A stretch of 64,000 nt of DNA from Porphyrobacter sp. ULC335 (GCF_025917005.1 NZ_CP078091.1:3348001-3412000); one strand, 5' to 3'; positions 8,214-18,994 are shown, counted from the first letter of the stretch. Made by a program: numbers and translations. The notes: generated from the letters alone by a model not told the origin.

Positions 8214-9245
8214 ATGGCGATACCCAAGCAAGACATGGCGCACTTCACCACGCTCGCGTCGATCAAGACGCCGCGGGTGATGCGGGCGGTGTTCTTCATG
8301 CTGCTGGCGGCGATCGTGATCGTGATCGCCTTCCTGATCTATGTGCCCTGGGTGCAGACCACATCGGGCCGCGGGGTCGTGACCACGCTCAGCCCGAACG
8401 AGCGCAAGCAGGATATCAACGCGCTGGTGCCCGGCCGGATCGAGGAATGGTACGTGCGCGATGGCAGCTCGGTGAAAAAGGGCGATCCGATCGTCCGCAT
8501 CGCCGACATCGACCCGCAGCTGATCGAACGCCTCCAGTCCGAACGCCGCCAGGTCGAATTGCAATTGCAGGCCGCAAAATCCGCTCTGGCCACGGCCGAG
8601 ATCGATGTCCGCCGCTCGCGCGAATTGTTCGAGGCGGGGCTCGCCGCGCGGCGCGATTACGAATTGGCGCAGATCAAGGTCGCCGAGATGCAAGGCAGCG
8701 TCGCCGCAGCCGAGGCCGAGCTGAACCGTGCCGACGTGAATATCTCGCGCCAGTCGGTGCAGATCGTCCGCGCGCCCCGCGATGGCTTTATCCAGAGCCT
8801 CAATGCGGGTGACGCGGCGACCTATATCAATGCCGGCGATGTGCTTGCGACCTTCGTGCCCGACAATGCGGTGCGCGTGGTGGAGATCTTCATCGACGGG
8901 CGCGATGTCGCGCTGGTCCGTCCGGGCGACCTGACCCGCATCCAGTTCGAAGGCTGGCCCGCCGTGCAGTTTTCCGGCTGGCCCTCGAAAGCGATCGGGA
9001 CATTCGGCGGCCGCGTCATCACGGTCGACCAGTCGGCGCAGGTCAATGGCCGCTTCCGCGTGCTGATCGCCGAGGACCGTAGCGACGGACAGGCCTGGCC
9101 CGAGGAACGCTATGTCCGCTTCGGCGCGGCGGTACAGGCCTGGGTGCTGCTGGAGACGGTGCCGGTCGGCTACGAAATCTGGCGTCAGCTCAACAATTTC
9201 CCGCCCGAGCTGACGGCGGCGGCGAGCGCGGATTCGGCGAACTGA
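8214..9245 (+). CDS. HlyD-family periplasmic adaptor (membrane fusion protein)
   Basis: This 343-aa protein has one N-terminal membrane helix (residues ~25-47), a lipoyl/barrel-sandwich half-motif 'INALVPGRIEEWYVRDGSSV', a coiled-coil hairpin rich in Ala, Glu, Gln and Arg (~100-180), the second half-motif 'IVRAPRDGFIQSLNAGDAAT', and a beta-barrel region. It should bridge the inner-membrane ABC-like protein and the TolC channel. ATG 8214 is chosen because a strong AAGGGAGGGG ribosome site lies 7 bases upstream. A TTG two codons earlier would overlap the previous stop. It is coupled to the ABC gene and to the following TolC gene. Confidence 0.88.
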   Translation: MAIPKQDMAHFTTLASIKTPRVMRAVFFMLLAAIVIVIAFLIYVPWVQTTSGRGVVTTLSPNERKQDINALVPGRIEEWYVRDGSSVKKGDPIVRIADIDPQLIERLQSERRQVELQLQAAKSALATAEIDVRRSRELFEAGLAARRDYELAQIKVAEMQGSVAAAEAELNRADVNISRQSVQIVRAPRDGFIQSLNAGDAATYINAGDVLATFVPDNAVRVVEIFIDGRDVALVRPGDLTRIQFEGWPAVQFSGWPSKAIGTFGGRVITVDQSAQVNGRFRVLIAEDRSDGQAWPEERYVRFGAAVQAWVLLETVPVGYEIWRQLNNFPPELTAAASADSAN

Positions 9246-9247
9246 CG

Positions 9248-10738
9248 ATGCCGCGAAGTCTTGCCTTCCTGCGGCTGGGCGCGCTGCTTGGCACCGCAGC
9301 GGCGCTGGCGCTTGCCCCGCTGGCACCGCTCGCGGCGCAGGATATTGCCCCGGTCGGCGATCCGCTCGACGTTGCCCTGAAAACCGGGCCGCTCCTGCCT
9401 GACGAGGTGCTGCGGTCCTCCGCGCTCACCTTCCCCTCGATCCTCGAAGCTTTCGAGCGTGAGGCCGCCGCCCGTTCGGACCAGCTATCCGCCGATGGCG
9501 CCTTCGACCTGATGCTGAAGGGCGAATATTATGATCGCCTGACCGGCTTCTATTCGGGCGGCTACGGCAAGGTCGAAGCGCGCCAGGCCCTGCGCCCTTA
9601 TGGCGCCGAAGTGTTCGGATCGTACCGCGTTTCGGACGGGGACTTCCCGACTTACGAGAACTATAACTACACCAACGCGCTGGGCGAGGCGAAGGTCGGT
9701 GCGCTGTTCTCGTTGCTGCGCAACCGCGATATCGACAGCCGCCGCTTCGCGATCGAGGACACCCGCCTCGCGGCCAGTCAGGCGCGGCTGGATGTGCTGC
9801 TGGTGCAGCTCAACGTCCAGCACGAAGCGCTGCGCGCTTATTGGCGCTGGGTCGGCGCAGGCGAGGAAATCCGCGTCTTCGAGGAACTGCTCGAAATCGC
9901 CGAGGCCCGCCAGATCGGCTTGACCCGCGAAGTCAACGAAGGCGCGCGCGCCCGCATCGCGCTGACCGAGAATGAGCTGAACCTGCTCAAACGCCGCGCG
10001 CTGCTGGAAGAGGCCAAGCGCAATTTTGCGACCGCCTCCAACAGCCTAGGCTATTACCTGCGCGGATCGGACGGCCAGATGGTTGTCCCCACCCGCGAGA
10101 TGCTGCCCGATCTCGCGCGCATGAAAAGCATCGCCCCGGCCGAACAGCTTGCTGCCACCCCGACGAGCGAGATTATCCAGAGCCGGCCGGAGCTCCAGAC
10201 CTTCAAGCTCGCGCTCGAACGCGCGAACAACAAGGTCGCGCTGCGGCAGAATGACCTGCAACCCTCGCTCGATGCGAGCGTCGAGCTGTCGCGCGATTTC
10301 GGCCAGCTCGGGCCGGGCGGGCCGGGGTTTGATTCGACCGATGCCGTGGTGGGCCTGACCTTCTCGGTCCCCTTGCAGCGCCGGACCGCGCGCGGCGCAG
10401 TGCAGCGTGCCGAGGCCGAACTGCGCGAGACCGAGCTGCGCCAGCGCCGCATTGCCGACCAGATCACCACCGAAGTCGGCAATATCCTCGCCAACCTCTC
10501 GGCCGCGCTGAAGCTGTCGGATCTCGCGGAGGCCGAGGTCAAGCAGGCCAACCAGATGGTGCAGGCCGAACGCACCCGGTTCCGGCTGGGCGCGGGGGAA
10601 TTCTTCCTCGTCAACGCACGCGAGGAAACCGCCGCCAACGCCCAGGTCAGCGCCATTCGCGCCGAACTGGCCGGACGACTGGCCGAAGCCAGCTACAACG
10701 CGGCGACGATGAACCTGCGCGCGCTGGGGCTGGAGTAA
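9248..10738 (+). CDS. TolC-family outer-membrane efflux channel
   Basis: This 496-aa protein starts with a signal peptide (hydrophobic run of Ala/Leu, probable cleavage after 'PLAAQ' near residue 30). It continues with two long heptad-rich helical repeats that are typical of TolC/OEP proteins, for example 'RTARGAVQRAEAELRETELR' in the second repeat. It starts two bases after the HlyD stop. It would form the outer-membrane and periplasmic exit duct for the ABC/HlyD complex. There is no obvious secreted substrate gene nearby. Confidence 0.87.
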   Translation: MPRSLAFLRLGALLGTAAALALAPLAPLAAQDIAPVGDPLDVALKTGPLLPDEVLRSSALTFPSILEAFEREAAARSDQLSADGAFDLMLKGEYYDRLTGFYSGGYGKVEARQALRPYGAEVFGSYRVSDGDFPTYENYNYTNALGEAKVGALFSLLRNRDIDSRRFAIEDTRLAASQARLDVLLVQLNVQHEALRAYWRWVGAGEEIRVFEELLEIAEARQIGLTREVNEGARARIALTENELNLLKRRALLEEAKRNFATASNSLGYYLRGSDGQMVVPTREMLPDLARMKSIAPAEQLAATPTSEIIQSRPELQTFKLALERANNKVALRQNDLQPSLDASVELSRDFGQLGPGGPGFDSTDAVVGLTFSVPLQRRTARGAVQRAEAELRETELRQRRIADQITTEVGNILANLSAALKLSDLAEAEVKQANQMVQAERTRFRLGAGEFFLVNAREETAANAQVSAIRAELAGRLAEASYNAATMNLRALGLE

Positions 10739-10930
10739 GACCACGCGCTGCGTCGTCAGGCTGATCTCCCTCTGAGTGCCTCACAGGCGATACAGCGGGC
10801 CTTTGCGTCGGCTTGCCGCAGACGTCATTTCCGCAGAACCAAAGTTCAGGCACGGGCAATCGCCCGTTGCCCATTCGCGCGGGCGCGCCCATGACGGCGC
10901 TAGACCCTCCCTTTGCCGAGAACACGTCCC

Positions 10931-11674
10931 ATGACCACGAAATTGCTGACGGGGCTGCTCGCCAAGCCCGGCGAGAGCGCCACCGATGTGCGCTGCACGC
11001 GCGGCGAGCGGATGTTCCAGATCGCATTCGGCGCGGTCCAATGGCCGTGGCTGCTGCGCAGCCTCTATGGCGGCACGCAGGCGCAAAAGGCGGCGCTACT
11101 GGCGCGGCTCGGGCTGGAGGCGGACGCGCTGCCGCATCTCGGCAGCTGGAAGGCCGACACTTATCTCCTCCACCGCATCGTCGACGAGATCGAGACCGCG
11201 CAGCCCGCCAACGTCGTCGAGCTGGGTTCGGGCGCGACATCGCTGGTGATTGCGCAGGCGCTCGCGCAGAACGGCGGCGGACGGCTCCATTCCTATGATG
11301 GCCACGCGCCGTTTGTGGCGGCGATGGACGATTGGCTGGCCGAGCATGATCTTGCCGCCGCCTTCCACCATGCCCCGTTGGTGCAGCGCGATGTGCGCTG
11401 GCCAGGGCTGTGGTATGCGCTGACCGAAGTGCCGGGATCGATCGACCTCCTCGTGATCGACGGGCCGCCCTGGGCTGTCCACCCCTTCGCACGCGGCATG
11501 GCCGAGCGCCTGTTCCCGCTGATCGCACCGGGCGGCACGGTGCTGCTCGACGACGCGGCGCGCCCGGGAGAGCGTTACGTGGCGCAACGCTGGAAGAAGG
11601 CCTGGCCCGACTTTACCTTCAGCTACGAAGGCGCGGGCACCAAGGGTCTGCTGGTCGGCCGCCGCCGCCTCTAG
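10931..11674 (+). CDS. class I SAM-dependent methyltransferase
   Basis: This 247-aa protein has a Rossmann-type SAM-binding core. Motif I is 'VVELGSGATSLVIAQAL', motif II acid is in 'LHSYDGHA', and a later strand 'IDLLVIDGPPWAVHP' with 'GGTVLLDDAARPGE' resembles the Methyltransf_24 family. The substrate is unknown. ATG 10931 is used although the ribosome site is weak; an in-frame ATG lies six codons upstream. The 192 bases before it hold only a small hairpin (GGGCAA/TTGCCC, 10854-10872). It converges on trmL and the two stop codons share a CTAG. Confidence 0.75.
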   Translation: MTTKLLTGLLAKPGESATDVRCTRGERMFQIAFGAVQWPWLLRSLYGGTQAQKAALLARLGLEADALPHLGSWKADTYLLHRIVDEIETAQPANVVELGSGATSLVIAQALAQNGGGRLHSYDGHAPFVAAMDDWLAEHDLAAAFHHAPLVQRDVRWPGLWYALTEVPGSIDLLVIDGPPWAVHPFARGMAERLFPLIAPGGTVLLDDAARPGERYVAQRWKKAWPDFTFSYEGAGTKGLLVGRRRL

Positions 11675-12129
11675 ATTTTGCCTCTGAGCGCCTGATAGGC
11701 CGCCGCCGTCACCGTGTTGGCGAGGTTCAATGACCGGATCACCTCCGAACGCATCGGCAGTTTGACCAGCCGGTCGGCGTGGCGCTCGACGATCGGTTTG
11801 GGGATGCCCGTGGTCTCCTTCCCGAACACCAGCATGGCGTCGTCCGGATAGTCCGGATCGTAGAAAGAACGCGCGCCGAATTCCTCGAACAGGAACAGCT
11901 GATCGGGTCGCGGAGCGCGGGCTTCGATGAAGGCGTCCCAGCTGGCATATTCGGTCAGACGCACATGCGGCCAGTAATCGAGCCCCGCGCGTTTGACCCG
12001 CGTGTCAGTGATCTCGAACCCGAGCGGGTGGATCAGGATCAGCTCCATATCGAGCGCCACGCAGGTGCGCCCTACCGAACCGGTGTTGCCGGGGATCTCG
12101 GGCTGGACGAGGACGATGGAAATAGACAT
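11671..12129 (-). CDS. trmL: tRNA (cytidine/uridine-34 2'-O)-methyltransferase TrmL
   Basis: This 152-aa SPOUT-class methyltransferase fits the family length. It carries the start motif 'IVLVQPEIPGNTGSVGRTC', the middle motif 'MLVFGKETTGIP' and the knot segment 'MRSEVIRSLNLANTVTAAAY', all diagnostic for TrmL. It methylates the wobble ribose of tRNA-Leu isoacceptors with CAA or UAA anticodons. It overlaps the convergent methyltransferase by four bases at the stop and lies 27 bases after the AraC-type regulator. Confidence 0.93.
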   Translation of the reverse strand: MSISIVLVQPEIPGNTGSVGRTCVALDMELILIHPLGFEITDTRVKRAGLDYWPHVRLTEYASWDAFIEARAPRPDQLFLFEEFGARSFYDPDYPDDAMLVFGKETTGIPKPIVERHADRLVKLPMRSEVIRSLNLANTVTAAAYQALRGKI

Positions 12130-12156
12130 CGCCCCCGCCTAATCCCGGCCGCCCGC

Positions 12157-13023
12157 TTAGGCCAGAGGCAGGTAGAGATCGGTCACCATCTCGCCCTCCG
12201 GGATGCCGGGGCCGAAATTGCTCCGCTCGCAGAACAGCGGGAAATCGCGCAAGGCCTCGCCGCTCGCGGGGAGCCATTCCCGGTAGAGCCAATTGGCGGG
12301 GTCCTTGAGATCGTCACCCGGGCCGATGAGCTGCAAGCGGGCGCAGCGTCCGGCGGGGATGGTGGCCTCGCCCATTCCCTCTTCGAGGGCGAGGCCGGGG
12401 AGGCGCGAGCAGGCAAGCTCGACCTGCGGCTCACCCTCGCCATCCGCGTGGAAGATGGTGAAGGTGCGGGTGCGCTGCGGCCCCGCGCCATTCGCTTTGC
12501 GCCAGGCGATGAAGCGCCCGATGCTGGCGCTGAGCATATGCGGCGGGCCATCGTGGCGCAGGGTGAGAACCGGAGTGGCGGCGACATCGACGATGTCGAC
12601 CTGATCGGAAGTATATAGCGTCATGGCATGTTTCCTTGCTTGTGTCTGCGGCAGGATCGCCGCGTGCCACGCGCTCCAGTCCGGGTTCTTGCGAAAGGCC
12701 GACGGGCTCACCCCGAAGGCCTTACGGAAGCTCCGCGCGAAGGAGTCCGGGGTTTGATACCCCGCCTCCAACGCCACCGCGATCACCGTCATCTCGGTGC
12801 GGCAGCCAAGCTGGAACGCCGCGCGCTTGAGGCGCGAGAGGTTCACATAGGCTTGCACCGAGATGCCGAAGCTGGCGGCGAACTGGCGATGGAAATGAAA
12901 CTTGCTGAACGCAGCCACCCCGGCAAGTGCCTCCAGCCGCAGGTCGCCGTCGGGGTGCCGGTCGATATGATCCAGCACCCGCGCCATGCGCTTGCGGTAG
13001 TTTTCGGCGGCTGCCTCGTTCAT
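12157..13023 (-). CDS. AraC-family regulator with GyrI-like effector domain
   Basis: This 288-aa protein has an N-terminal AraC double helix-turn-helix (residues ~10-105), including 'LAGVAAFSKFHFHRQFAA' and 'VALEAGYQTPDSFARSFRK'. A GyrI-like/SOUL-fold ligand-binding domain (~130-288) with 'PVLTLRHDGPP' follows. This order, DNA-binding first, matches the Rob/SoxS-like group that senses hydrophobic or cationic compounds. GGAGG lies six bases before ATG 13023, so this start is preferred over ATG 13029, which would abut the ribosome site. The target genes are not evident. Confidence 0.85.
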   Translation of the reverse strand: MNEAAAENYRKRMARVLDHIDRHPDGDLRLEALAGVAAFSKFHFHRQFAASFGISVQAYVNLSRLKRAAFQLGCRTEMTVIAVALEAGYQTPDSFARSFRKAFGVSPSAFRKNPDWSAWHAAILPQTQARKHAMTLYTSDQVDIVDVAATPVLTLRHDGPPHMLSASIGRFIAWRKANGAGPQRTRTFTIFHADGEGEPQVELACSRLPGLALEEGMGEATIPAGRCARLQLIGPGDDLKDPANWLYREWLPASGEALRDFPLFCERSNFGPGIPEGEMVTDLYLPLA

Positions 13024-13105
13024 TTCCATCCTCCGTGGCAGGGGAGGGTTACGAGAGCCAGAGCAAGCGCGCCCGACCGATCTTGCGGTTCGACGAGGGC
13101 ACGGC

Positions 13106-13885
13106 TCAGGCCGCGCGTTCGCTCAGGTAGTGGCGCAGCGCCGAGAAGTGCGAGCAGCCGGGCAGCATCGTCACCTGCGGACGGGTCGGCAGGGCGGCGG
13201 CCAGCGCCTCGGCCATGGCGGGCGGGGTCCAGTCGTCCGCGCTCCCCTGCCAGATGCGCACAGGCTGATGCATGAGCGCGAGATCGGCGCGCCAGTCGCC
13301 GACATAGGCGCGGATTTCGGCCTGATAGGAATCGCGCTGCTCCAGCAGGCTGTGGCGCAGCGACTGCGCGAGGGCGGCGATGAAGCGCGGATCGGCGGCG
13401 AGCGCGCGGTCCTCTCCCTTGGCTTTGGCCATCAGCGCGCCGGCCATCTTTTGCGCTGCCAGCCGCGCAACTTGCGCCTGCACCAGCGTCAGCGCGGCAA
13501 AGGGCCAGCGCCCCGCCAGTGCCGCGCGGAACACGGGCGCGCCTGCCATCCCGCCCAGAAAGTCACCCAGCTGGAGCGGCGCGGCGGGGGAGACAAGATC
13601 GATCCGCGCCACCCGCTCGCCCAGAAAGAGTGCGACCCGCAAGGCAGTCGCCGCGCCCAGAGAAAAGCCCGCAAGGTGCAGCGCCACCCCCGCAAATTGC
13701 CGCTCGATCTGCTCCGCCAGCCTGCTGAAGTAACCCGAAGAATCGCCGTCCACCAAAGCATCGGTGCGAGCGACAACATGGAAATGCCGGGCGTTTGCGG
13801 CAATGGCCGGGCCAAAGCTGCACAGCTCGGCCTGCGATCCCGGCAAGCCGTGAAAATAGAGCACCGCGCAGTCGGAACCTACCAT
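13106..13885 (-). CDS. alpha/beta hydrolase
   Basis: This 259-aa enzyme has an alpha/beta-hydrolase fold. The oxyanion strand is 'VLYFHGLPGSQAE', the nucleophile elbow is 'AGFSLGAA', the acid is probably Asp in 'GSADDWTPP' and the base is His in 'PGCSHFSALRHY'. It is probably a cytoplasmic esterase or hydrolase; the substrate is unknown. I used ATG 13885. A TTG at 13903 would add six residues. It lies between a secreted unknown upstream and the AraC gene downstream on the same strand. Confidence 0.75.
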   Translation of the reverse strand: MVGSDCAVLYFHGLPGSQAELCSFGPAIAANARHFHVVARTDALVDGDSSGYFSRLAEQIERQFAGVALHLAGFSLGAATALRVALFLGERVARIDLVSPAAPLQLGDFLGGMAGAPVFRAALAGRWPFAALTLVQAQVARLAAQKMAGALMAKAKGEDRALAADPRFIAALAQSLRHSLLEQRDSYQAEIRAYVGDWRADLALMHQPVRIWQGSADDWTPPAMAEALAAALPTRPQVTMLPGCSHFSALRHYLSERAA

Positions 13886-13989
13886 CGGATCACCAACGAC
13901 CAAGGCTGCCGGGGAGCTCGGGCTGGAGGAGGAAGAGGAGGATGGAGAGGGGCATTGCGATCTTGTCCAGGGCGGCGATGGCCCGACGC

Positions 13990-14850
13990 CTAGAAATTGT
14001 CCGGGACAGCCTGACCTGTCGCGGCGTCGATGACTGTGCCGCCCGCATAGTCCAGCACACCGGGCACCTCGGCCAGCCGCCCGATATTCACCGCATTGGG
14101 CGTGAAGAACCGGCCCACCGCGCGATAGGTCGCAGGCGTAATCCGCGCATCCGCCAAGGCTGGCGGCATCGAACTATCCGCCCGCGCGGCTCGCACGGTG
14201 CCGGTATAGCCCCCCTGCCCCTTAAGCTCCGGTGCCTTGGAGGGCCGATAGGCGAAATCGGAGATGAGGTAGCCCAGATCGGTCACCTCGCCCGCCTTGG
14301 CCGAAAAGCCGACCGACCCCAGACACAGGCACACCATCAGGCGCGGCAGGCCCGTGGAAGGCGTGAAACCGTAGAGCACGTAATCGCCCGGCAGAGCCTC
14401 GACCAGAAAGGTCTCTTCCGCGGCCGTTTTCACGAACTGCCTGCCGAAATCGACATCCTGCAAGTTGCCCACCGCGTCCCACGCGAAGGGGAAGCTTTCC
14501 AGCGTCGGGGCCGTTGGAGCGGGATCGGCAGAGCCTGCGCTTTGCCGCAGCCGGTCAAGATTGCGCTGATAGGTCTTGGTCAGGCCGGGCAGCGCCTTGG
14601 CGAAGGCTTCGGCCTTGGCCGCCTCGTAACGGGCAATCTCTTCGGCCGTCGGCACCCGCATCAGCAGAGGTTCGAGCGGGGTGACGCCGCTCTGCTGCGT
14701 GACGCGGAACATGAGATAGGCGCGATCCGGGCGCAGCGTGATCGGCTTTCCGCCCGCAATCTCGATCAGTTCGTCAACCGGCTTGGCCGAGGCAGGGGCG
14801 CCCAGCGCCAGAAACGCCGCGATGATGGTGATGGCATAACGCAGCATCAT
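13990..14850 (-). CDS. secreted protein of unknown function
   Basis: This 286-aa protein has a clear signal peptide ('YAITIIAAFLALGAPASA', cut near residue 22) and no later membrane helix. A Cys-x-Cys ('VCLCLG') occurs in the second half. I do not recognise a family. A GGAGG ribosome site precedes two adjacent ATGs (14850 and 14847). The start overlaps the stop of the preceding secreted protein gene, so the pair is translationally coupled and probably acts together in the periplasm. Confidence 0.6.
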   Translation of the reverse strand: MMLRYAITIIAAFLALGAPASAKPVDELIEIAGGKPITLRPDRAYLMFRVTQQSGVTPLEPLLMRVPTAEEIARYEAAKAEAFAKALPGLTKTYQRNLDRLRQSAGSADPAPTAPTLESFPFAWDAVGNLQDVDFGRQFVKTAAEETFLVEALPGDYVLYGFTPSTGLPRLMVCLCLGSVGFSAKAGEVTDLGYLISDFAYRPSKAPELKGQGGYTGTVRAARADSSMPPALADARITPATYRAVGRFFTPNAVNIGRLAEVPGVLDYAGGTVIDAATGQAVPDNF

Positions 14851-15407
14851 TGCACCTCCTCCAGCGGTTCAGCGTCGGGGCGTGGGCCGGAGGCGATCTT
14901 CGCCCTTAGCGCAATTGTCGCCGCTGAGGCGTCTGCGGGGATCGTCTGCCAAGTGGCCTTGGGCAAGGGGAAGCGCTGGTAGCCAAGCGGCGCAAGGCAG
15001 GCATGCAAACGCGCCTGCGCCGCCAGTTGGCTGGCCGAGCCCATGATCATCGCTCCGATCAGATCGCCGACCAGGCCATATTGGTGCGTCGCCGCAGGCG
15101 TGTCGTCCCGATCTTCCGCTGCGCCGCGCCAGGCGATGAACATCGGCAGCAAGGGCGCGTTGCCTTGCGCCATCGGCAGGAACCGCGCGCAATCGGCAAA
15201 ATCCGCATAGGCTTGCGCGTAGGACGTGTCGGCGCGCCAGAAGTAGTAATATTTCACCCCGTCGCGCACCACGGCCGGATCGCGCCCGCCCGACAGATCG
15301 GGAGCTGTTATCGACGCGGGGTCGGGCAGATCGGCCGTGGCCGCCTGTCCCCAGGCAGGCGCGGCGACGGCAAGCATGACGGGCAAGAATGTTGATCCCA
15401 ATCGCAT
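14847..15407 (-). CDS. secreted protein of unknown function
   Basis: This 186-aa protein starts with a signal peptide ending near 'APAWGQA'. The mature part is soluble, with 'VKYYYFWRADTSYAQAYADF' and two Cys residues (in 'FADCARF' and 'HACLAPLG') that could form a disulfide. I do not recognise the family. ATG 15407 has a good GGGGGCGG ribosome site; an ATG seven codons upstream would spoil the signal peptide. It overlaps the next gene and follows gatB by 32 bases on the same strand. Confidence 0.6.
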   Translation of the reverse strand: MRLGSTFLPVMLAVAAPAWGQAATADLPDPASITAPDLSGGRDPAVVRDGVKYYYFWRADTSYAQAYADFADCARFLPMAQGNAPLLPMFIAWRGAAEDRDDTPAATHQYGLVGDLIGAMIMGSASQLAAQARLHACLAPLGYQRFPLPKATWQTIPADASAATIALRAKIASGPRPDAEPLEEVQ

Positions 15408-15439
15408 ACCGCCCCCTTTGATCAACATCCGGCCTCGCC

Positions 15440-16936
<1,497 letters not shown>

Positions 16937-16949
16937 CGTTTCAACCTCG

Positions 16950-17027
16950 TCGTTCCGGCGAAGGCCGGAATCCAGTTCCAGCGGTCGCGGAGAGTTCCTC
17001 TGGGTCCCGGCCTTCGCCGGGATGACG
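16950..17027. repeat. REP-like mirrored element
   Basis: The outer halves CGTTCCGGCGAAGGCCGGAA and TCCCGGCCTTCGCCGGGATG are each imperfect hairpins and face each other across about 35 bases, ending with GATGACG. This is the layout of the 'CGTCATTCCGGCG...CGCCGGGATGACG' extragenic repeats common in sphingomonads and relatives. It sits between gatB and a small membrane ORF. Confidence 0.7.
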
Positions 17028-17045
17028 ATTGGAGGGCCGTCACCC

Positions 17046-17201
17046 TTACTTCTCTTCGTCGTCGATCATCTTGCCATCAGGCCCGAAGCGCGCTTCTCCG
17101 TGATCGACGTTCTTCCTGACCCAATTGGCGACCATGAAGGTCAGCGGCACCGCGAGCATGATGCCGATCCCGGCAGCCCACAGTGCAGGATCGGCGCTCA
17201 T
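17046..17201 (-). CDS. small single-helix membrane protein (51 aa)
   Basis: The frame encodes 51 residues starting MSADPALW, with one hydrophobic helix (residues ~8-26, '[18 protein letters not shown]') and a charged tail ending 'MIDDEEK'. Its ATG overlaps the TGA of the 104-aa ORF upstream (ATGA), and GGAAA precedes it. An in-frame ATG five codons upstream (17216) is also possible. The positively charged 'WVRKN' after the helix fits a membrane anchor. The function is unknown. It is in the gatCA transcription unit. Confidence 0.55.
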   Translation of the reverse strand: MSADPALWAAGIGIMLAVPLTFMVANWVRKNVDHGEARFGPDGKMIDDEEK

Positions 17202-17512
17202 GTCAGCAGTTTCCATGACGGTTCAAGGCCGTGGCTTTCAGCCATCCCGTAGAAGAGCAGTCTTCCAGTGCCTGCTTCTTCAACCTTGACCACAACAATG
17301 CCGTCCCATTCGGTATGCCGCGGGGTGACCTTTACATTGGCTCCGCTGTATTTGCCGTCAATAGCTGCCCCCGTCCAGCCAATTACCCCGTCTCCGAATT
17401 CCACTCCTGTGCCGGTCATCGCAATGCGAAATTGCGGTGCGAGACTGCCATCAATGGCTTCGGAATAACCCCAGCCCTCAATCGGTTCGAGAGTTACGGG
17501 ATTACCGGCCAT
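17198..17512 (-). CDS. uncharacterised 104-aa protein coupled to gatA
   Basis: The start codon overlaps the gatA stop (TAATG) and the stop overlaps the next small ORF (ATGA), strong signs of a real coupled gene. The product ([20 protein letters not shown]...) is predicted soluble, beta-rich and without Cys or a signal peptide. I do not recognise a family. A longer upstream reading in the same frame runs antisense-like through gatA with Arg-rich sequence and is not believed. Confidence 0.6.
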   Translation of the reverse strand: MAGNPVTLEPIEGWGYSEAIDGSLAPQFRIAMTGTGVEFGDGVIGWTGAAIDGKYSGANVKVTPRHTEWDGIVVVKVEEAGTGRLLFYGMAESHGLEPSWKLLT

Positions 17513-18993
17513 TACCACCACTTCTCCGGCTTGGCGGTGAAGCCTGCCCGCTGCTGGATCGCGAGGCCTGCATTCAGCACGCCCTGCTCGTCGAACGGGC
17601 GGCCGACCAGCTGGAGGCCGAGCGGCAACCCGTCGGCGTTGATCGTGGCGGGCACGCTCATCGCCGGCAGGCCAGCCAGCGACGCGGGGACCGCGAAGAC
17701 GTCGTTGAGATACATCGTCAGCGGGTCTTCGTTCATCGAACCCAGCGGGAAGCTCGCGGTCGGCGTGGTCGGCGCGAGGATCACGTCGCACTCCTGGAAC
17801 GCGCGTTCGAAATCGCGGGCGACCAGCGCGCGGACCTTCTGCGCCTGCGTGTAATAGGCGTCGTAGAAGCCCGCCGAGAGCACATAGGTGCCGATCAGGA
17901 TGCGGCGCTTGACCTCGTCACCGAAACCGGCGGCGCGGGTGGCGGCGTACATGTCCTGAAGGCCCGACCCATCGGGCAGATCGCGCAACCCGTAACGCAC
18001 GCCGTCATAGCGCGCGAGGTTGCTCGACGCCTCAGCCGGGGCGACGATGTAATAGGCGGGCAGCGCATATTTGGTGTGCGGCAGCGAGACGTCAACGATT
18101 TCCGCGCCCGCGTCCTTCAGCCACGCCTTGCCCTGCTCCCAGCTATCGAGGATCGCCTGATCGGTGCCCTCCATCCGGTATTCGCGCGGGATGCCGACCT
18201 TTTTGCCGCGAAGGTCGGCGTTCAGGGCAGCTTCCCAATCGGGCACGTCCATCTGAAGGCTGGTCGCATCCTTCGGGTCGAAGCCCGCCATCGCGCCGAG
18301 CATGATCGCGCAATCCTCGACAGAACGCGCCATCGGCCCGGCCTGATCGAGCGAGGAAGCGAAAGCGACGATGCCCCAGCGCGAGCAGCGGCCATAGGTC
18401 GGCTTGATCCCGCAGATGCCGGTGAAGGCGGCGGGCTGGCGGATCGATCCGCCGGTGTCGGTGCCGGTCGCGGCAGGCGCGATCCGCGCGGCGACCGCCG
18501 AGGACGAACCGCCCGAGGAGCCGCCCGGGCTCATCGCGGCATTGCTGCCCGCCTTGCGCCACGGCGAGGAGACGTTGCCGAAATAGCTCGTCTCGTTGGA
18601 TGATCCCATCGCGAACTGGTCAAGGTTGAGCTTGCCCAGCATCCCCGCGCCCGCGTCCCACAGCTTCTGCGAGACGGTGCTTTCGTAGCGGGGGGTGAAA
18701 CCTTCGAGGATGTGGCTGGACGCAGTGGTCTGCACGCCGTTGGTGGCGAACAGATCCTTCATGCCGATCGGCACGCCAGCCATACGGCCCAATTCCCCGC
18801 CAGCGGCGCGCGCCGCGTCCACTGTGTCGGCGGCGGCGAGTGCGTGGTCAGGGGTGGTGACGATGAAGGCGTTGAGGGCAGCGGCATCGGCAACGGCGGC
18901 GTTGAACGCCTCAGCCACTTCACGCGCGGTGAAGCTGCCGCCGCGCACGCCGTCGCGGATGTCCTTCACGCCGAGTTGGGTCAGGTCAGTCAT
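17512..18993 (-). CDS. gatA: Asp-tRNA(Asn)/Glu-tRNA(Gln) amidotransferase subunit A
   Basis: This 493-aa amidase-signature subunit releases ammonia from glutamine for GatB. The catalytic Lys is in '[12 protein letters not shown]', and the Ser/cis-Ser pair is in '[14 protein letters not shown]' and '[13 protein letters not shown]'. The length is normal for the family. It starts one base after gatC ends, and its stop overlaps the following 104-aa ORF. Confidence 0.97.
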   Translation of the reverse strand: MTDLTQLGVKDIRDGVRGGSFTAREVAEAFNAAVADAAALNAFIVTTPDHALAAADTVDAARAAGGELGRMAGVPIGMKDLFATNGVQTTASSHILEGFTPRYESTVSQKLWDAGAGMLGKLNLDQFAMGSSNETSYFGNVSSPWRKAGSNAAMSPGGSSGGSSSAVAARIAPAATGTDTGGSIRQPAAFTGICGIKPTYGRCSRWGIVAFASSLDQAGPMARSVEDCAIMLGAMAGFDPKDATSLQMDVPDWEAALNADLRGKKVGIPREYRMEGTDQAILDSWEQGKAWLKDAGAEIVDVSLPHTKYALPAYYIVAPAEASSNLARYDGVRYGLRDLPDGSGLQDMYAATRAAGFGDEVKRRILIGTYVLSAGFYDAYYTQAQKVRALVARDFERAFQECDVILAPTTPTASFPLGSMNEDPLTMYLNDVFAVPASLAGLPAMSVPATINADGLPLGLQLVGRPFDEQGVLNAGLAIQQRAGFTAKPEKWW

Positions 18994-18994
18994 T

